Of a stretch of DNA of 64,000 nt, positions 10,701 to 23,273 are shown in pieces. Origin of the DNA: Ascidia mentula (taxonomy: Eukaryota; Chordata; Ascidiacea; Phlebobranchia; Ascidiidae); assembly GCA_947561715.1 (NCBI GenBank), contig OX387199.1:9181001-9245000 (forward strand). Reading direction: 5' to 3'. A model generated the notes under the pieces. The model was given only the letters and a program-made list of their open reading frames with translations, ran no database searches and had not been told where the DNA came from. The translations under genes and the position numbers were made by a program. How positions within the stretch are numbered: the first letter of the stretch is position 1; each line of letters opens with the position of its first letter.

Positions 10701-13700
10701 GCCCGGTCGCAAACAGTGTGTCTGGAGGCAATTGCGCTAGCGCTCTGCTGTTATCGCAGCTCTGTTTGTCTCAAACACTTGGGCAAACATGCACTAGATT
10801 ATGCTGTACCCAATTTGTAACCTCTACTCACTTGCTGTGAACCAACATTGTACAGGGGGGCCTAGATTTGTTCGTTGTGCTTCGTAAGTCTGCCACGAAA
10901 CGGTGGAACCCAGGATGGGTCAAAACCTGGTTAATGTCGCCTGGTTCCGTCCATCGATATTCCGTCAAGTGCTTACAACTCTGAAAACATTTGTACCACT
11001 GTTAGATAAATAAGCGAAGTCCGCAACACAAATGAATGCGTAATTACATCAAAAAGGCTACGATTCGAATCTTTGGATGTAGCCAGTGGTTATGTTCATT
11101 ACTTTTACATTGGTACCTCCGTATCTTATTACGAACCATTCATAAGATTTCTCTTTACAGAAAAAAGCAAAAACGCTTGATATCAGAGGCGCTGACCCCT
11201 AGATGACGAAATTGTGGGTGATACTTTTTCGTCAAAGTCTGATAACATATGACCCAATGGCTCACAAACAATGTTTGCTCAATTCGTGGAAAAGTTCGGT
11301 AAAGCACCTGACGTAAGCGTAACAATGTGAACAACTGGTGTAATTCTGGGCAAGTTCTTACTTGATTTAGTCAAATATTTAAGCAGCAGACAATCGAAAA
11401 TGGTTATATTGCTTTTAGCTTACCGTTGTGTAGGCGGTTCCTGTCTCTTCTATTTCGTAAGTGGTTACAACGTAGTGTTTTTTGTGCTCCTGGCCTGTTG
11501 TCTGTACCCTCATCTTTCCGTACACACAGGCGGCGTCATTTTGAGGTACATACTATAAAGTACAAGCGGTATTTCCATTACAAAATAGTTATCTGTTAAG
11601 CATGACGATACGTTCAAATCCTATCTATAAACAAGATCTACTTTTTGAAAATTAGGGTTACGTTTATTAGCATTCTAGAGCATACTTACTTTACGGACCA
11701 AACCTCAAACTGGTTCATTCGAGCCTAATACTATATTTTTTGGTCATTGCATACTTTGAATCTTCCATGTGTGTAACAACCGTATGACCATCAGAATCTG
11801 CATCTGAATTACCTGAGCATCATTGCCGAGTGAGACCAATATCGGACATCCCTCGCTGTGAAGGGTTTCCCAAAACTTGGACGCCTGATGAGCTTGAGGT
11901 GTTTGCATTGACAAAACCTGTAACGGGAAACCACAGTAACTGACCGCAATAGTGAAACTAAATTTTAAAGACTAAGTCAAATATTTGGACTTTTGGTCAT
12001 AATTATTCTGGTTGCACATACACTACCTGATATACTCCAAATTTAAGAGCCGAGGTCGGATTCGTGTCTGTGTGCAACTGAATTCGTATGAAGGTACCTG
12101 CGCGAATATCATATTTTAGTAAGGTATGTTTTTTTCGTAAGGTTTTATATGGGTTGAAGAAAAAAATAAAATGTCAGAAAAAAGACTACTGTTTCAGCAC
12201 AATGTTGTTGTGTTTTTTGTCTTACATAGTCAGAGTTAAAAGAGCTTAATACGGAAGAAGTTTTATATACTGAAACATAAACTTTGTCCAATTTTCTTAA
12301 AAAACAACACACATCTGCCCGCAACTGCCTTACATAGCTCTCCATGGTGATATGAGGCGTTCACGTAATGTCTTTCTCCTTTTGTCGATGCCACGACGGC
12401 TTTTAGGTTCTGAAACATAAAACACCGCTATTTAAAAATATCGAATACCATCTAATAACCCTATGATGTTGGCAAACATTTCTATTTCCTTGCACTACGA
12501 GCCAGCATCGGATCGTTCAAAAACATCGAGTGGCTTACGAAATGACTTGTACCGAAAAGCTGTTGCCATAACTGCCCGCGAGATACATTTTGTTTCATTA
12601 TTTTACGTTTGCTGATTATAGCCATAAAAGTGGTAGCACATAGTTATTTAGTAGAATTGTTGCAGCAAAATGTTTCTAATTATTTTGCAAGCATCACTTC
12701 ACTTGTGGAAATGACACCAGAATAGTTTTTTACCCTGAACTGAGCTTCGAAGACCGCATTGTTGTTTTGCTGCATTGCGCAGCATTTTTCCAACAAATTG
12801 TCTGCGTTTATAGTCAGTTGTTGTTGAGGGAGATCTGTTTCGTAGTCGTCGTCGTCGTTATCCCACTCTGGAGTTTGCTGTGTTTCGGAATGGCCGTCAG
12901 GGATGTGTCTAGGATCTAAAACATGATATTCCAGTTCAGCCTTGGTAATAAACTGGGACTTTTAACACGAACAGCTTTATACTAAGCATGACGCTACAGC
13001 ACAGAGCACTCATTTCAAAAACTTGTCTATACGCTAATTTTTTACGTTTTCCCTGGTTTTATGCGAGAACTGAAGTTAGAGGTGAAGATTTGTGTTTCAA
13101 TCCAGTCAATTTATTAATCCTTTTTATTTAATTACAAGAAAATGTTTTTAAATCTTTGTTTATGAGTAAAGCGATTCTTACTGGGTACGTATTGGTTTCC
13201 TCCACGAAGAGGAATGTCTTGTGATTTTGGTTGTTGCTGATTTTTGGATTTCCTGTGTTTAGAATTTTGAACAATAACATTACTGTTTTTATGTTACATG
13301 TTAGTGGACCCTTTTCTTAATTATATTTAATTTCCAAAGATGTGTCTGATTATAGGTTACTATTCTGGATATTTGCAATATAGTAAAAACCCAATGAGAT
13401 ACCTGCGGTGTATATACACAAGTAAAGCCGTTACAATCGCAATTAGCGCAACACCTCCGCAGACTGCTATTACGATAATTTTCCAGGTTGCAAACTCCTC
13501 AGATTCTTTCTCTGCGTCGACAAAACATTTAAATTGAAACTATGGCGTACAGTTAGTTAGAACAAGCAAAGGACCTTTGGCTTTACTTACCAGTGCAATT
13601 TTGGCCGGTATAATCTTCAGCACACTCACAGGTGTCGTTTTGGCAAGTTCCGTGTACACATGACTCGTCGTCGCAAATATTCATATCTATAAATATATCT

Positions 13701-15852
13701 ATACCATTGTCACCTCGTTTTGAGTTTAATTAAATACTATATTTTCCCACTAAATCTGCAAGAGCGAAAAAGGTAGTATTTGTATGTATATTCAAAATTC
13801 ATTGTTTTATCAGCACTGTAAGCGTGGCAAACATACACAGAAACATGTTATAACAAGTGTTAAGCGCTGCTTCTGTTGCATAGTGCGGCATTCCACTGCA
13901 AACTTCACACACACTTTGTCACGTATGCGACAAAGCCAAGTATGTGTACACATTTATTGTGTGCCAAACTTTTACGTAGCGAGGTACATGAATTTGTAGG
14001 TTTGACATTTGCCGCTATGCTTGCACAAGATTAAACCTTAGTTTGTAATGTCAAACCAAATTGTCACAATTTCAGAAAAAATTGAAACTTACAGATTTCG
14101 CAGAAGCGACCACTGTAGTTTTTCGGACAAGTGCAGTTAAATTCCTCCCCGTCTTCAAAACACTCTCCACCATTTTTGCAAGGCTTGGACCAACAAACTG
14201 CACAGATCACAACAAGTTTTAAATATTAATGACAACAACCAGTCATATGTAAAAAACATTGTTTTGGGACATTTCAGATCAATAAGGTGAAATGCACTAA
14301 TTGTATGTAAAGTAATATTAATATTATTGCATTCAAACTCACTGTATTCGCATGAGGAGCCACTGTAGTTTTGCGGGCAAACACAGGTAAATCCATCAAC
14401 GGCTTCATTGCAGGTACTGTTATTTTTGCACGGATTTGAGTCGCAAGCTGTAAATTGATTCCAAGTTAATATATTTTTTTGTGTGTAGAATTGCAATCAA
14501 CCACTTAGCTTAATGGGATCACCCCTACCTAAACTGCAGTTTGGAGGCTTGGTACCTTCTGGACATACGCATTCGTACTCAGTGGTATTCGAAACGCATA
14601 CTTTTTTACCGGGACAAACAATTCCACTGCAAATCTCTGAAAAAGTAAAGCATAAAACCGATATGAGGTAAGGCGCGAAATACCTTGTATATTTTAATCG
14701 AGTTTCCTTTGCTTTTCAAATCAACACTCTTAGACCTCATAATGAACTTTAACTCATGAGGTCTCTCTCAAGCAGGTAATTAGTTAAGTCGTGCCATCAA
14801 AATACTAAATTATTCTATCCTCCACTTGATAAAAATGACGTTGTCCCTTTAAAATGGCGCAGCAACAATAATAAAACTTTAAATTGTAAAAAATAAGTCC
14901 ACACAGTATAGTCTTTGAATTCATTGTTGCCAAACAAAAGGGTCCTTCAAAAATTTTTGCTGATAAGTCCTGCTATAAAGGCCTGCCGTGGTTGCATCTC
15001 GCACGTAGTCAAAAAACCTGCCAATTTTACTAATGATACAGCATTTGTCGTCCGCACAAATGTTTAAGTTATTTTGAAAAAAGCGACCAAATGCGGAATT
15101 CCTTGTTGTATTTTATAACTTACCTCGGAAACATATAAAACGATTGCGTTGACTTTTCTCTACATCTACCCAGTCTCCAAAATATAAAGTCTCGCTACTA
15201 ACATTGAGAGCCATTGCCTTGTTGTTTCCTGCCTTCGGTCGGTCAGCGGCCCAGTTAAAATACGTATCGTTACAAGAGTGGACATCCACCGAATCGCTGC
15301 AAGGTACCACAGTCCCGTCAAGCCATTGCCATGTGTTGTTTTTGCTTTCCGCTCCAACCCAGTAGTAAACGTCAGTGGAGGATGAATTATCGCTTGTTTG
15401 CTGCAGCTCAAGTTCGATGAAGCTTTGGGTGCTGTTGTCAAATATATATACAAGTGTCGCGTTGATGTCCTCGCATTTCCATTCAGCTTCAGTAAAGTTG
15501 CTGGTTTGGTTCTCGAAAAAGAACTCATAGCCTTGAAACGTTGGATTGTCTGAACGTAAAAACTATATTGTGAGAAACAAACTATATTTCAAGCAAACAA
15601 TTTTAGAAAATAAATGAATATTGAAGATAGTTAAATCTCTGGCGGTGGCTGTTTGGCCGACGAAGACTTAGTATCTGATTGTTCTACACAGCATTTATGT
15701 ACACCCAAAATTCATTTTCTATTAGCAAGTGTAGGTCGTGTTGAAATTCTGAAATGTAAACGCTACAACTTCCATGTACCTAGTTTATTTCCATAACAGG
15801 ATATAATGGTGCTGAGCAGCAACAGTACGTGAGACTTGTATTGAAGCAACAT
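7736..15852 (-). CDS. Lectin/EGF receptor with two inactive tyrosine-phosphatase domains
   Basis: Twenty-three-exon model: 15780-15852, 15124-15549, 14529-14636, 14343-14447, 14093-14197, 13591-13686, 13403-13511, 13182-13252, 12734-12915, 12334-12409, 12027-12097, 11813-11917, 11424-11552, 10832-10980, 10031-10166, 9724-9827, 9568-9662, 9362-9381, 9071-9274, 8443-8580, 8207-8343, 7845-7980 and 7736-7774. It totals 2,814 nt and 937 residues. It encodes a signal peptide, a C-type lectin domain (YYWVGA, WQWLDG), four EGF-like repeats, a membrane helix (residues about 314-338), an acidic juxtamembrane region and two PTP folds. D1 shows VNASY and FWETL. D2 shows YIQFQ, FWQFV, IVMLT and a C-terminal EQYSFLY. 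The HCX5R signature reads HSNEGMSE in D1 (Ser601, Glu607) and HSGVDMNR in D2 (Ser879). The WPD loops read WTE and WPS. Catalysis is therefore not expected; phosphotyrosine binding or scaffolding is inferred. The 20-nt exon 18 is the weakest. Confidence 0.82.
10354..10400 (-). ncRNA. Intronic hammerhead ribozyme (Penelope-type)
   Basis: It lies in the intron between exons 14 and 15 of the phosphatase-like receptor, sense to the gene. The core reads CUGAUGA. Stem II is about 6 bp (GAACGC with GUGUUC, one G-U pair), followed by GAAAC directly joined to GUC. Stem III is thus only the self-complementary ACGU, as reported for hammerheads of Penelope-like elements, which may work as dimers. Stem I has at least 4 bp (AGUA with UACU). 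The predicted cut is between 10362 and 10361. No element body is obvious around it. Confidence 0.7.
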
Positions 15853-18361
15853 TCCTTGAAGTTGTATTTATGCCATTTGATTGATTACTTTCTAGACCTA
15901 CGTTTGATTTAAACGGTCCAATACACAGCTTTCATTTTCCTGCCAAAAACATCAAATTAATGTAACTCTTTTAAAATACATTGAAAGTTTGCAGGTAGGT
16001 TAAAGATACATCTTGCGCGTATAGGTGACATTCAACGATAGAATTTCCTTAACCAATGCCCTAACCAAAATACCTTAAACCAATGCGGCTGTGAAACATA
16101 CGTTTATCAGAAAATCTCTTCTCAACTAATCCTACAATAGCTGCAACACAATTAAGTATTAAAAAACACTTGTTTCAAACAACAAATAAAATCGAATTTC
16201 GTTCTTTTCTCAACATTGTAAGCAGTATTTGTTGAATGCTGTCGTTTCGATAACATTTGCTCTTTACCCTGAGACTTTCCCACTTGCAGTGGGTGACAAA
16301 TATACAGTTGACACCACGAAATTTAGGACTACGTAATTAAGTTGGCGGGAAGCCGAACAGTTCCAAAACGAAAGTCTTTTGTCTGGTCAACATGCCTCGC
16401 CTTAGCGGACTCGTAAAATTCCCCTTAATAATACATACCACCGATGCGGCTTTTCACTGTTTGCTCTGACGCTGACGCTGTGAGCAGACAGAGTCAACGT
16501 TGTACAGAGTTGCCTGTTTGCGAAAGTGGCAAAGCTAGTCAATGTTGCCCATTTCTGTTATTCATTTCATTGTGTACGCAAATACTCTGTTAATATAGGC
16601 AAAATGTACGAGTCGCAACTATTTTTGTCCGGCTGTACAAAGCACAGCATGAACTGAAATGGTTTCAATTTTATGTAAACATAATGTACTGCTTTTGTCT
16701 TGTTTAAACAAGGCGTGACGTTTTAAAGCTGACATCGATAAGGCTTGCTGTGATATAAGATCTTCCAGTGTATGGCGTCTGACAACTTCTCTTGGTCTTC
16801 GTGTGCATAAGTGTTCGTGCTACAATACACCATTTACATAAGAAAGAGCATTGCTCAACCTTTATCGTAAAATCACGCGGATTTCCTCGGCGAAGCCGCT
16901 TTCACTGCAGAAAAACTGAATTTAATATTACAAACAGGAAACCCTGCATGCTTAACCGTTGTAATTACGTTTGGAACAACTTGCCTTATGTATCAGCACA
17001 TTCTTTCCCACCTAAAACCACGCAAGACTTACGGAACTGTTTCAGGAAATAAAAGAAAAGAAGATCCGTTGGTGAAATAATAGCGAGGTCAATTACAATG
17101 TGTTGATCAAGTACACAAGCTACACAATAGTAGTATGACACATTATAGGGAATTGATGGGGCGTCTTGCAAAATTCCGACGCGCGGTGTACCTGTGGCAA
17201 CGATTCAATGTAAATAAAACGATTATTTGCTCTCAATGGCAAATACTAGGCTCCGGAAAACGAAAATGACTTTCGCTTTCACGTTTGATTACATTATTAG
17301 ACTAAGTATCCTAAGTTAAGTTAAACCATCACTCTTGATATATTTCAGAACTTTTCCATCATATTTTTAAATGTTCAATGTCACAAATACCATAAACGAC
17401 AAATGCAAAAGTTTACTTAGATTAGTAAGAATTTGTTTTAAATTCAATCTTTGTGTCGGTTGTCATCTCGTTTGCAGTTTTCTGTTTGGTGCTGTAAGTT
17501 TAAAGAATCTTGCATTTTTCACCTTGTTATTTGTGTGACCAGGTCGATTTTTATGTTTTTTTCTGGCCACGAACTCATCAAGGCCCAAGTTAACTTTATT
17601 TAGTTTACTTTATTTAGTTAACCCAAGTTAACTCTAACCACCGCACAGGGGTGCGATGGGGGCTTCCCCTGTTCATGTGTGGCATGGTTAAACTGGCGTT
17701 TCGGACATGTTTGTTGGAAATACCATTCTTTCTGAACTAAAATACTCAGAAAGACATTACACAGAGGTATTTTAAAAACAAGAACTACATCTCACGTTTG
17801 TTTCGTTCACCACGTGCTTCTGCAATGCTACACACAGCCCAAAGTGTCAAAATTTACGGTCTTAGAGCAAATCCAGCAAAAAACATTATGCTCTTAGTGT
17901 GTAACAACGTTTTTGCTAAAATAAACTAAACATTAGAGTTATAATATTGGCAAGTCTCTGTGGAAACCTTAGTTAAAGTATAGCCACTCATGAAACAGGG
18001 AAATCCCTTTATCGCCTGTTCGTGAGGTGGTTCGAGCATCTACCGGTTGCTAAGCGCCTGGAATCATTTTCATAGTATTTCACTTGGCGGCGCTAAAGGG
18101 CTTTTATGTCAATATATTTCATTTTTAAATCATATATACGCAGCATTTAAGTACACTTTCTGCATCAACCGACATGGTTTCTTAAATTTATATGAATACG
18201 GTCGCCACTGGAACATCACCACACACTAATTTGTACAGGTTTATACAAACACACAACTAAACTGAATTTTCATGTAAACTACTAGGTAATGATATCACAA
18301 ATACATTGTACAGTTATAAAAGTTTTTACAGACAATATATAAAAAGAGGATTATAGATAAT
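15853..18361. other. Intergenic region between receptor and lipoxygenase array
   Basis: About 2.5 kb separate the 5' end of the phosphatase-like receptor from the stop codon of lipoxygenase A. I see no gene except a possible LINE remnant at 16792-17052. Near 17600-17635 there is a short imperfect repeat of the word agttaact/tttagtt. Confidence 0.5.
16792..17052 (+). mobile_element. Possible LINE reverse-transcriptase C-terminal remnant
   Basis: An 86-residue frame ends in VWNNLPYVSAHSFPPKTTQD followed by a short basic end and a stop. Many non-LTR retrotransposon polymerases end with a WN-x-LP block followed by a short basic tail, so this may be the last part of a 5'-truncated LINE. No upstream polymerase motifs (such as the YxDD block) are visible, and there is no clear poly(A) or tandem-repeat tail. 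Confidence 0.35.
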
Positions 18362-21300
18362 TTATATGGAAGTGCCATTTGGAATACATTCTGGTAGAAG
18401 GTAAGTATACGGGTGATCCAACTTAAGATTTCGTTCCTTGATTCTTTGCGAGAACTGGTCAAGATCAGCTTTAAATCGCCTCTGACATTCCAAAGTTTCC
18501 TTGTCAACAAAAAGCCGTTTAGGAAAGTTTCCAAGAAAAACCTGAAAAATATTGCTCCGTTATCGTTAATTTAATTGTTTTTTTCTTGTCAACATTTTAG
18601 TTGTTTCGTGACTTATAAACACCACATTACTTTAATGAATCGTGTACCACGGTTAATTTTCGTTGAAACATATTTGAACATTGACAAGGTTATTCATTCA
18701 ATTCCGTAACTGCAAAACGCTTGAAGCTTTGTTCTACATTAGGATCTTTATTCACCTCGCTATCCGAGTACGTGGAAAGAACAAACGAAATACCAATGAA
18801 AGTCTGACTAACTCTTACACCAGGAAGACTCGACATGATTCTCTCCATTGATCCCTGCAAGCATAAATCAATTCTCTTCACTGTGAATTCTGTCCAGTGT
18901 TTAAAAAACAATTTACTTTTCGGTACAAGATTAGAAATACTTTTTAAACCGGTTTTATTATGTCTTTGTTGTATACTCACCTCTCCCTTTTTATGAGGAG
19001 GCAACACCATGCAACCTGTGCCGCTTGGGATAAACTTGTATGTGTCTGACCGAAGTTGACGGCGGAGTGTTGTGCTGAGCTCGTGAATATTATTGTTAGG
19101 CAAATGTCATGCTGTTGGAAGGAAATTAGTTGGGTAGAAACCATTCGTAAATGAATTTACATCTTAACGTTGTAAATAAAACAAAACAAATACAAATTTG
19201 TCATTAAATCGTGCCATTGAATAGTCTTTTATATTAAAGCACTTACAAGCTGTTCAAATGTACTTATTCTCTCCGGGACACCCCTTCTGTTTCCATCCTG
19301 CCAGGCTATTCCCTCTATAGCCGCATCATGGATCCAATCCTGCAACTCGTAATCTTCCACGACGTCCTGAAGCAAATGTCGCATATTTGCAATTATAAAA
19401 GCATAATATTCTATATTTCAACTTGCATCTTCGCTTGTTACTTTCACATACTTTATCACTCTTGTAGTAGTTTCTTAACACGCTTTCGACGTATTTCTTC
19501 ATAATATCCCAGAGCTCAAGGGCGTCGTCTCGGTAAAAGTAATTTGGAAGAAGATCCCGATCGTCCAATCCTGACAATAACAAGATAAACTTATCATGTA
19601 ATCAGTACATAGACATGACAAAGGTATTTGTGTGGTACTTGCCCAGTTTCTTGATCAAATTGGGAATTACCAAGTCCTCGAAATGGAACATACTCTTGTA
19701 AAACTTTCTAGCCATCTCTGACGCAGCTATACAAATGAAACGTATTTATTACATGTGGATACTGTTTGTTTTTCTAAACGATTTATACATTTCTATGTTA
19801 TTTTAATAAAATGTCAAATTGTTTACATCGATTAAATGTCTTGTCAAAATGTCCGTATGGTTTTCTTTTCCTGAATATCGGAAAAATGTGACGCAAACCA
19901 ATACTCACACACTGCCAAAGCCTTGTTTGCTTTTCCCTCAGGAGGAATAAGTTTCTCTCTTGCGTCAATGTTGATGGCCACCGCAAACTTAAGGTGGGGA
20001 CGTAAAAGTTTGTGGATGGGATGTGATCTCGGCAAGCAGCGGAACAGAGCTATACTCAGAGTCTCTATCACACCGTGCGTGTTCAAGAAGTGAACGACCC
20101 ACTAAAAATTAAGAGTTTCAATGTGGTGCTTGTTAGCTAACATAACAAACCGTGACATGTTTTTGGAAACCCATGAATTTCGCTAAATGCCTCAAAAATC
20201 ATTACATAAAACTTTTCCATGCAGATGAATTTTAATTGTGTTAACTCAGTGTGTTGACACAGATAGGCCCAAAAACAAGCTGATTTACGTTCAGCATATT
20301 CTTATAGGTGGGTTGCTTTTATCAAATTATTCTTTTTGTATTGCGGGCGCCATTGCAGATTTAATTTAATGTAAGTGCGTTTTGCTTTTTAATTCCGAAA
20401 AAGGACAAAGAAAATACAGTTTAAAAATATAGTAACTTGCGTAATCCTATTAATAATCTCTTTGTTCTTGCCAAACACGTATTACCAAATGATTTATTCA
20501 CTTTAACTTCTATGACCTGATGAAAATTTCCCTCAGCGCATCTGAAATACATCTTGGCCAAAAGCCAGTCGTACTTGTTATCAGACGGTGTAAAGAGATA
20601 TTCGTGGTTGCCTGGAACCAGTTGGATGGCGATTGGCACAAATTTCTTGTCTGGGCGCACATAAAACATCCCCATTGCATCTGCACAATAAAGTTGCCTG
20701 CCTTCGAAATCGTGGTTGCGGGGAACTCCCTCTAAGTACTTTCGGTAGTCAGACACGTAGATCAAACCAGCCTGCAAACCAAAGTGGTCATATCGACGCC
20801 TTTTGTACAACGCCTTTATATTGGTTCGGGTGCAAGGTAAGTCCTTCTTACCTCCATTTCCTCTTGTAAGGTCTTTCCCTCTCTGAGCAACTCATACACA
20901 TCGCTGTTTGTGACGTTAAACCCAGGAGGCAGCTCGTTGCATCGGTAAAAGGAAAGGGGACTGATTCCGTTCAATGTCATTCGTCCCATGTATTCGTCGG
21001 TGTCCCAACTGAAGAAAAATATATGCAAGTTGCTGTTACTTACTGAACTTATTATACTTACTGTAAACTGCTTGTTTATATTACGCAAAGGGAAGAAGGT
21101 AACACCTTAAAGTGATTGCACTAATAAAATAACACAAATAAATTTCCATTACCCGTCTAAAGCATTGATCTTCCCTCTTGCTAGAGAATGATGTTTGTAA
21201 AGTCGGTGGTAGTCTTCCAAAGTTGACAAACCCAGCACAGCACCTGCGAAACATCAAAATGAAAATGAAAACATGCCTATTATCTTTAAGAATGATAATC

Positions 21301-23273
21301 ATGTTTCGCTCTATTGTCCGATGCAGCTTTTAGAGTGCTGAGGGACATGTACATAAGTCAGAAATATTGTTGTTTAAAGTTTAAAAAAATTCCAATATCG
21401 AAAAGCAACCCCAACAGCGACATTTAAACTTATATCTCCGAAAACTTACTGTATGCAATAATAAAACGTAATCCGCATGCAACCTAACAGGCACCATTCC
21501 AATTTTCCTTTTATTCGCAAAAAAATATGTAGTCTTATTCAGGCTCACACAGGAATTGTGATTAAATCATTCTCTGCCATAGGTAAACTTCATACCGATA
21601 CCTCATAGAACGACTCACTTGTAATGCGATGCGCGAATGATTGCAGTAGAGCGCTGATGCGACTTTTCTGCAGGTCGCTTGTGCGAACCTCATCCCTTTT
21701 AAAAAACTTTGGCAGATCCTCGTAGGTTGGAGCTTCCATCACGCGATTCATTCCCCATCCAAGCCGGTCCCTTGTGGGCCTAAGAGACCAAGCGAATAAA
21801 ACCTTCCTTTCGCTGATTTCCTTGCTTCTTAGAGATCGCACATACTCGTTAGTAACGTTTTGCGGAATAAGGGCTGCAAAAAATTATGTTGAAATACCTG
21901 TTTTTGATATTGAATTTCTTACACACATTACTTATCCGGTATATAAGCAACCAAAAGCACCATTACAATGATATGTAGTGTATTCCTTATATGTATTCCT
22001 ATTACAAGCATATTTGCAACGTACGCAAAAAAAAAGGCAAAAATCAAACTAGCACACAGATAATCATTGAACTACTTTGTTATAGGTAGTTCCAAATATA
22101 AAGACAAACCTTCGCCATGGGTAACTTCTATTATGTCTTCCACCCAATCATAAACAGGGAATTCAATTCGCTTCTTTTGAAGTTTCACAACGATCCGATC
22201 ACACAGCCAGTCGTCCTGAACACTGCGATGCCCGAGCTCTTTGGAGTACATTGTTTAAAGATGCCACAATGTAAAGTTTGGATATAAAAGGGTGACAACA
22301 AGTTATAGTGCCTTAAAAATGTTGCGTCACGTAAATAATAACTTCAGGCAATATTAACTTATTTTTCGAAGTTTCTATTGTTATACGACAACCTTTAACA
22401 TGATCTAGGACTAGGTTACATGTAGAAATGTGCAAGGAAGGAAAAATGTGCCAAAGCGCAAAAGTTAAGAAGTTTATTGCTGTGGTTGTTGCAGTGTCAT
22501 GACTGTCACCATAGCAAACAATTTAAACACACCAGGCACTTACTTATTCTGACTATGATGGGAAGACCCACGTTTATGGCTTTTATCTTGAAATGATTCA
22601 CTTGACCCGGCTCAAAATCGTTTGACCAGAAATAGTCCAACTTTTGCCAACCTGTGGATTCACCTTTCTCGCCAACCAATTTAATGTAAAGGCTTGAGTT
22701 TGTTCCCGCTTTGGAATATGCATCGTTGGTCTGAAGACGTTTAATTGCATCAATTTATAGTAAGCGATTTCTAAGACAGCCATAAGGGGAACGCAGGAAA
22801 AAGGAAGGATGCAACATAATCTCTATTGACGCTCATGGAATTAGGAAAGATATGACCAAAGTCGTCCAAGACACCACATTTAGTGCACATCCTGGTAAGT
22901 TCTTTTTTTTTAAATTTTAAAATAAAGACCTCATACAGTGGTCAATGCGGAATGTTCATATATTTTAAAAAGCCACACAGCTTTTCTGCTTTAACATGGT
23001 TAGGTGCCGGAAGAAAATAAATCACAGCAACAATATTTGTTGATTGCAATAAAGGCCGACGAAATTAAATATATTTCTTTACATAGAAGATATGGAACCC
23101 TTGTCCTAAACTGACCATGCGATCATTGTTTAAAAACAATGTAATACCATAGTACGGCGTTACTTATATCCTCGCCGTTTCTATTAAAATACCTGAATGG
23201 AAATGCTGTACGTTACATTATCTTCCAAGATTGAATTATTTCCGCTCACATTCCCCTGATTCGCCGAAAACAT
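18362..23273 (-). pseudogene. Lipoxygenase A (PLAT + lipoxygenase), frameshifted
   Basis: Fourteen exons: 23193-23273, 22544-22730, 22110-22238, 21619-21873, 21153-21243, 20852-21008, 20517-20771, 19909-20101, 19643-19726, 19452-19570, 19247-19366, 18981-19111, 18756-18854 and 18362-18541. Exons 1-3 encode the PLAT/LH2 lipid-binding domain and the rest the lipoxygenase catalytic domain. The first iron-ligand pair is present in WVVHFLNTH. Exon 12 has 131 nt where the three paralogues have 135. Four bases are missing just after SAVNFGQ, so the downstream exons fall out of frame. All other exons match paralogue lengths and have no stops in their proper frames. The total is 2,081 nt and would be 2,085 without the deletion. 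It could be a recent pseudogene, a null allele or an assembly error. The intron after exon 9 uses a GC donor. Confidence 0.8.
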
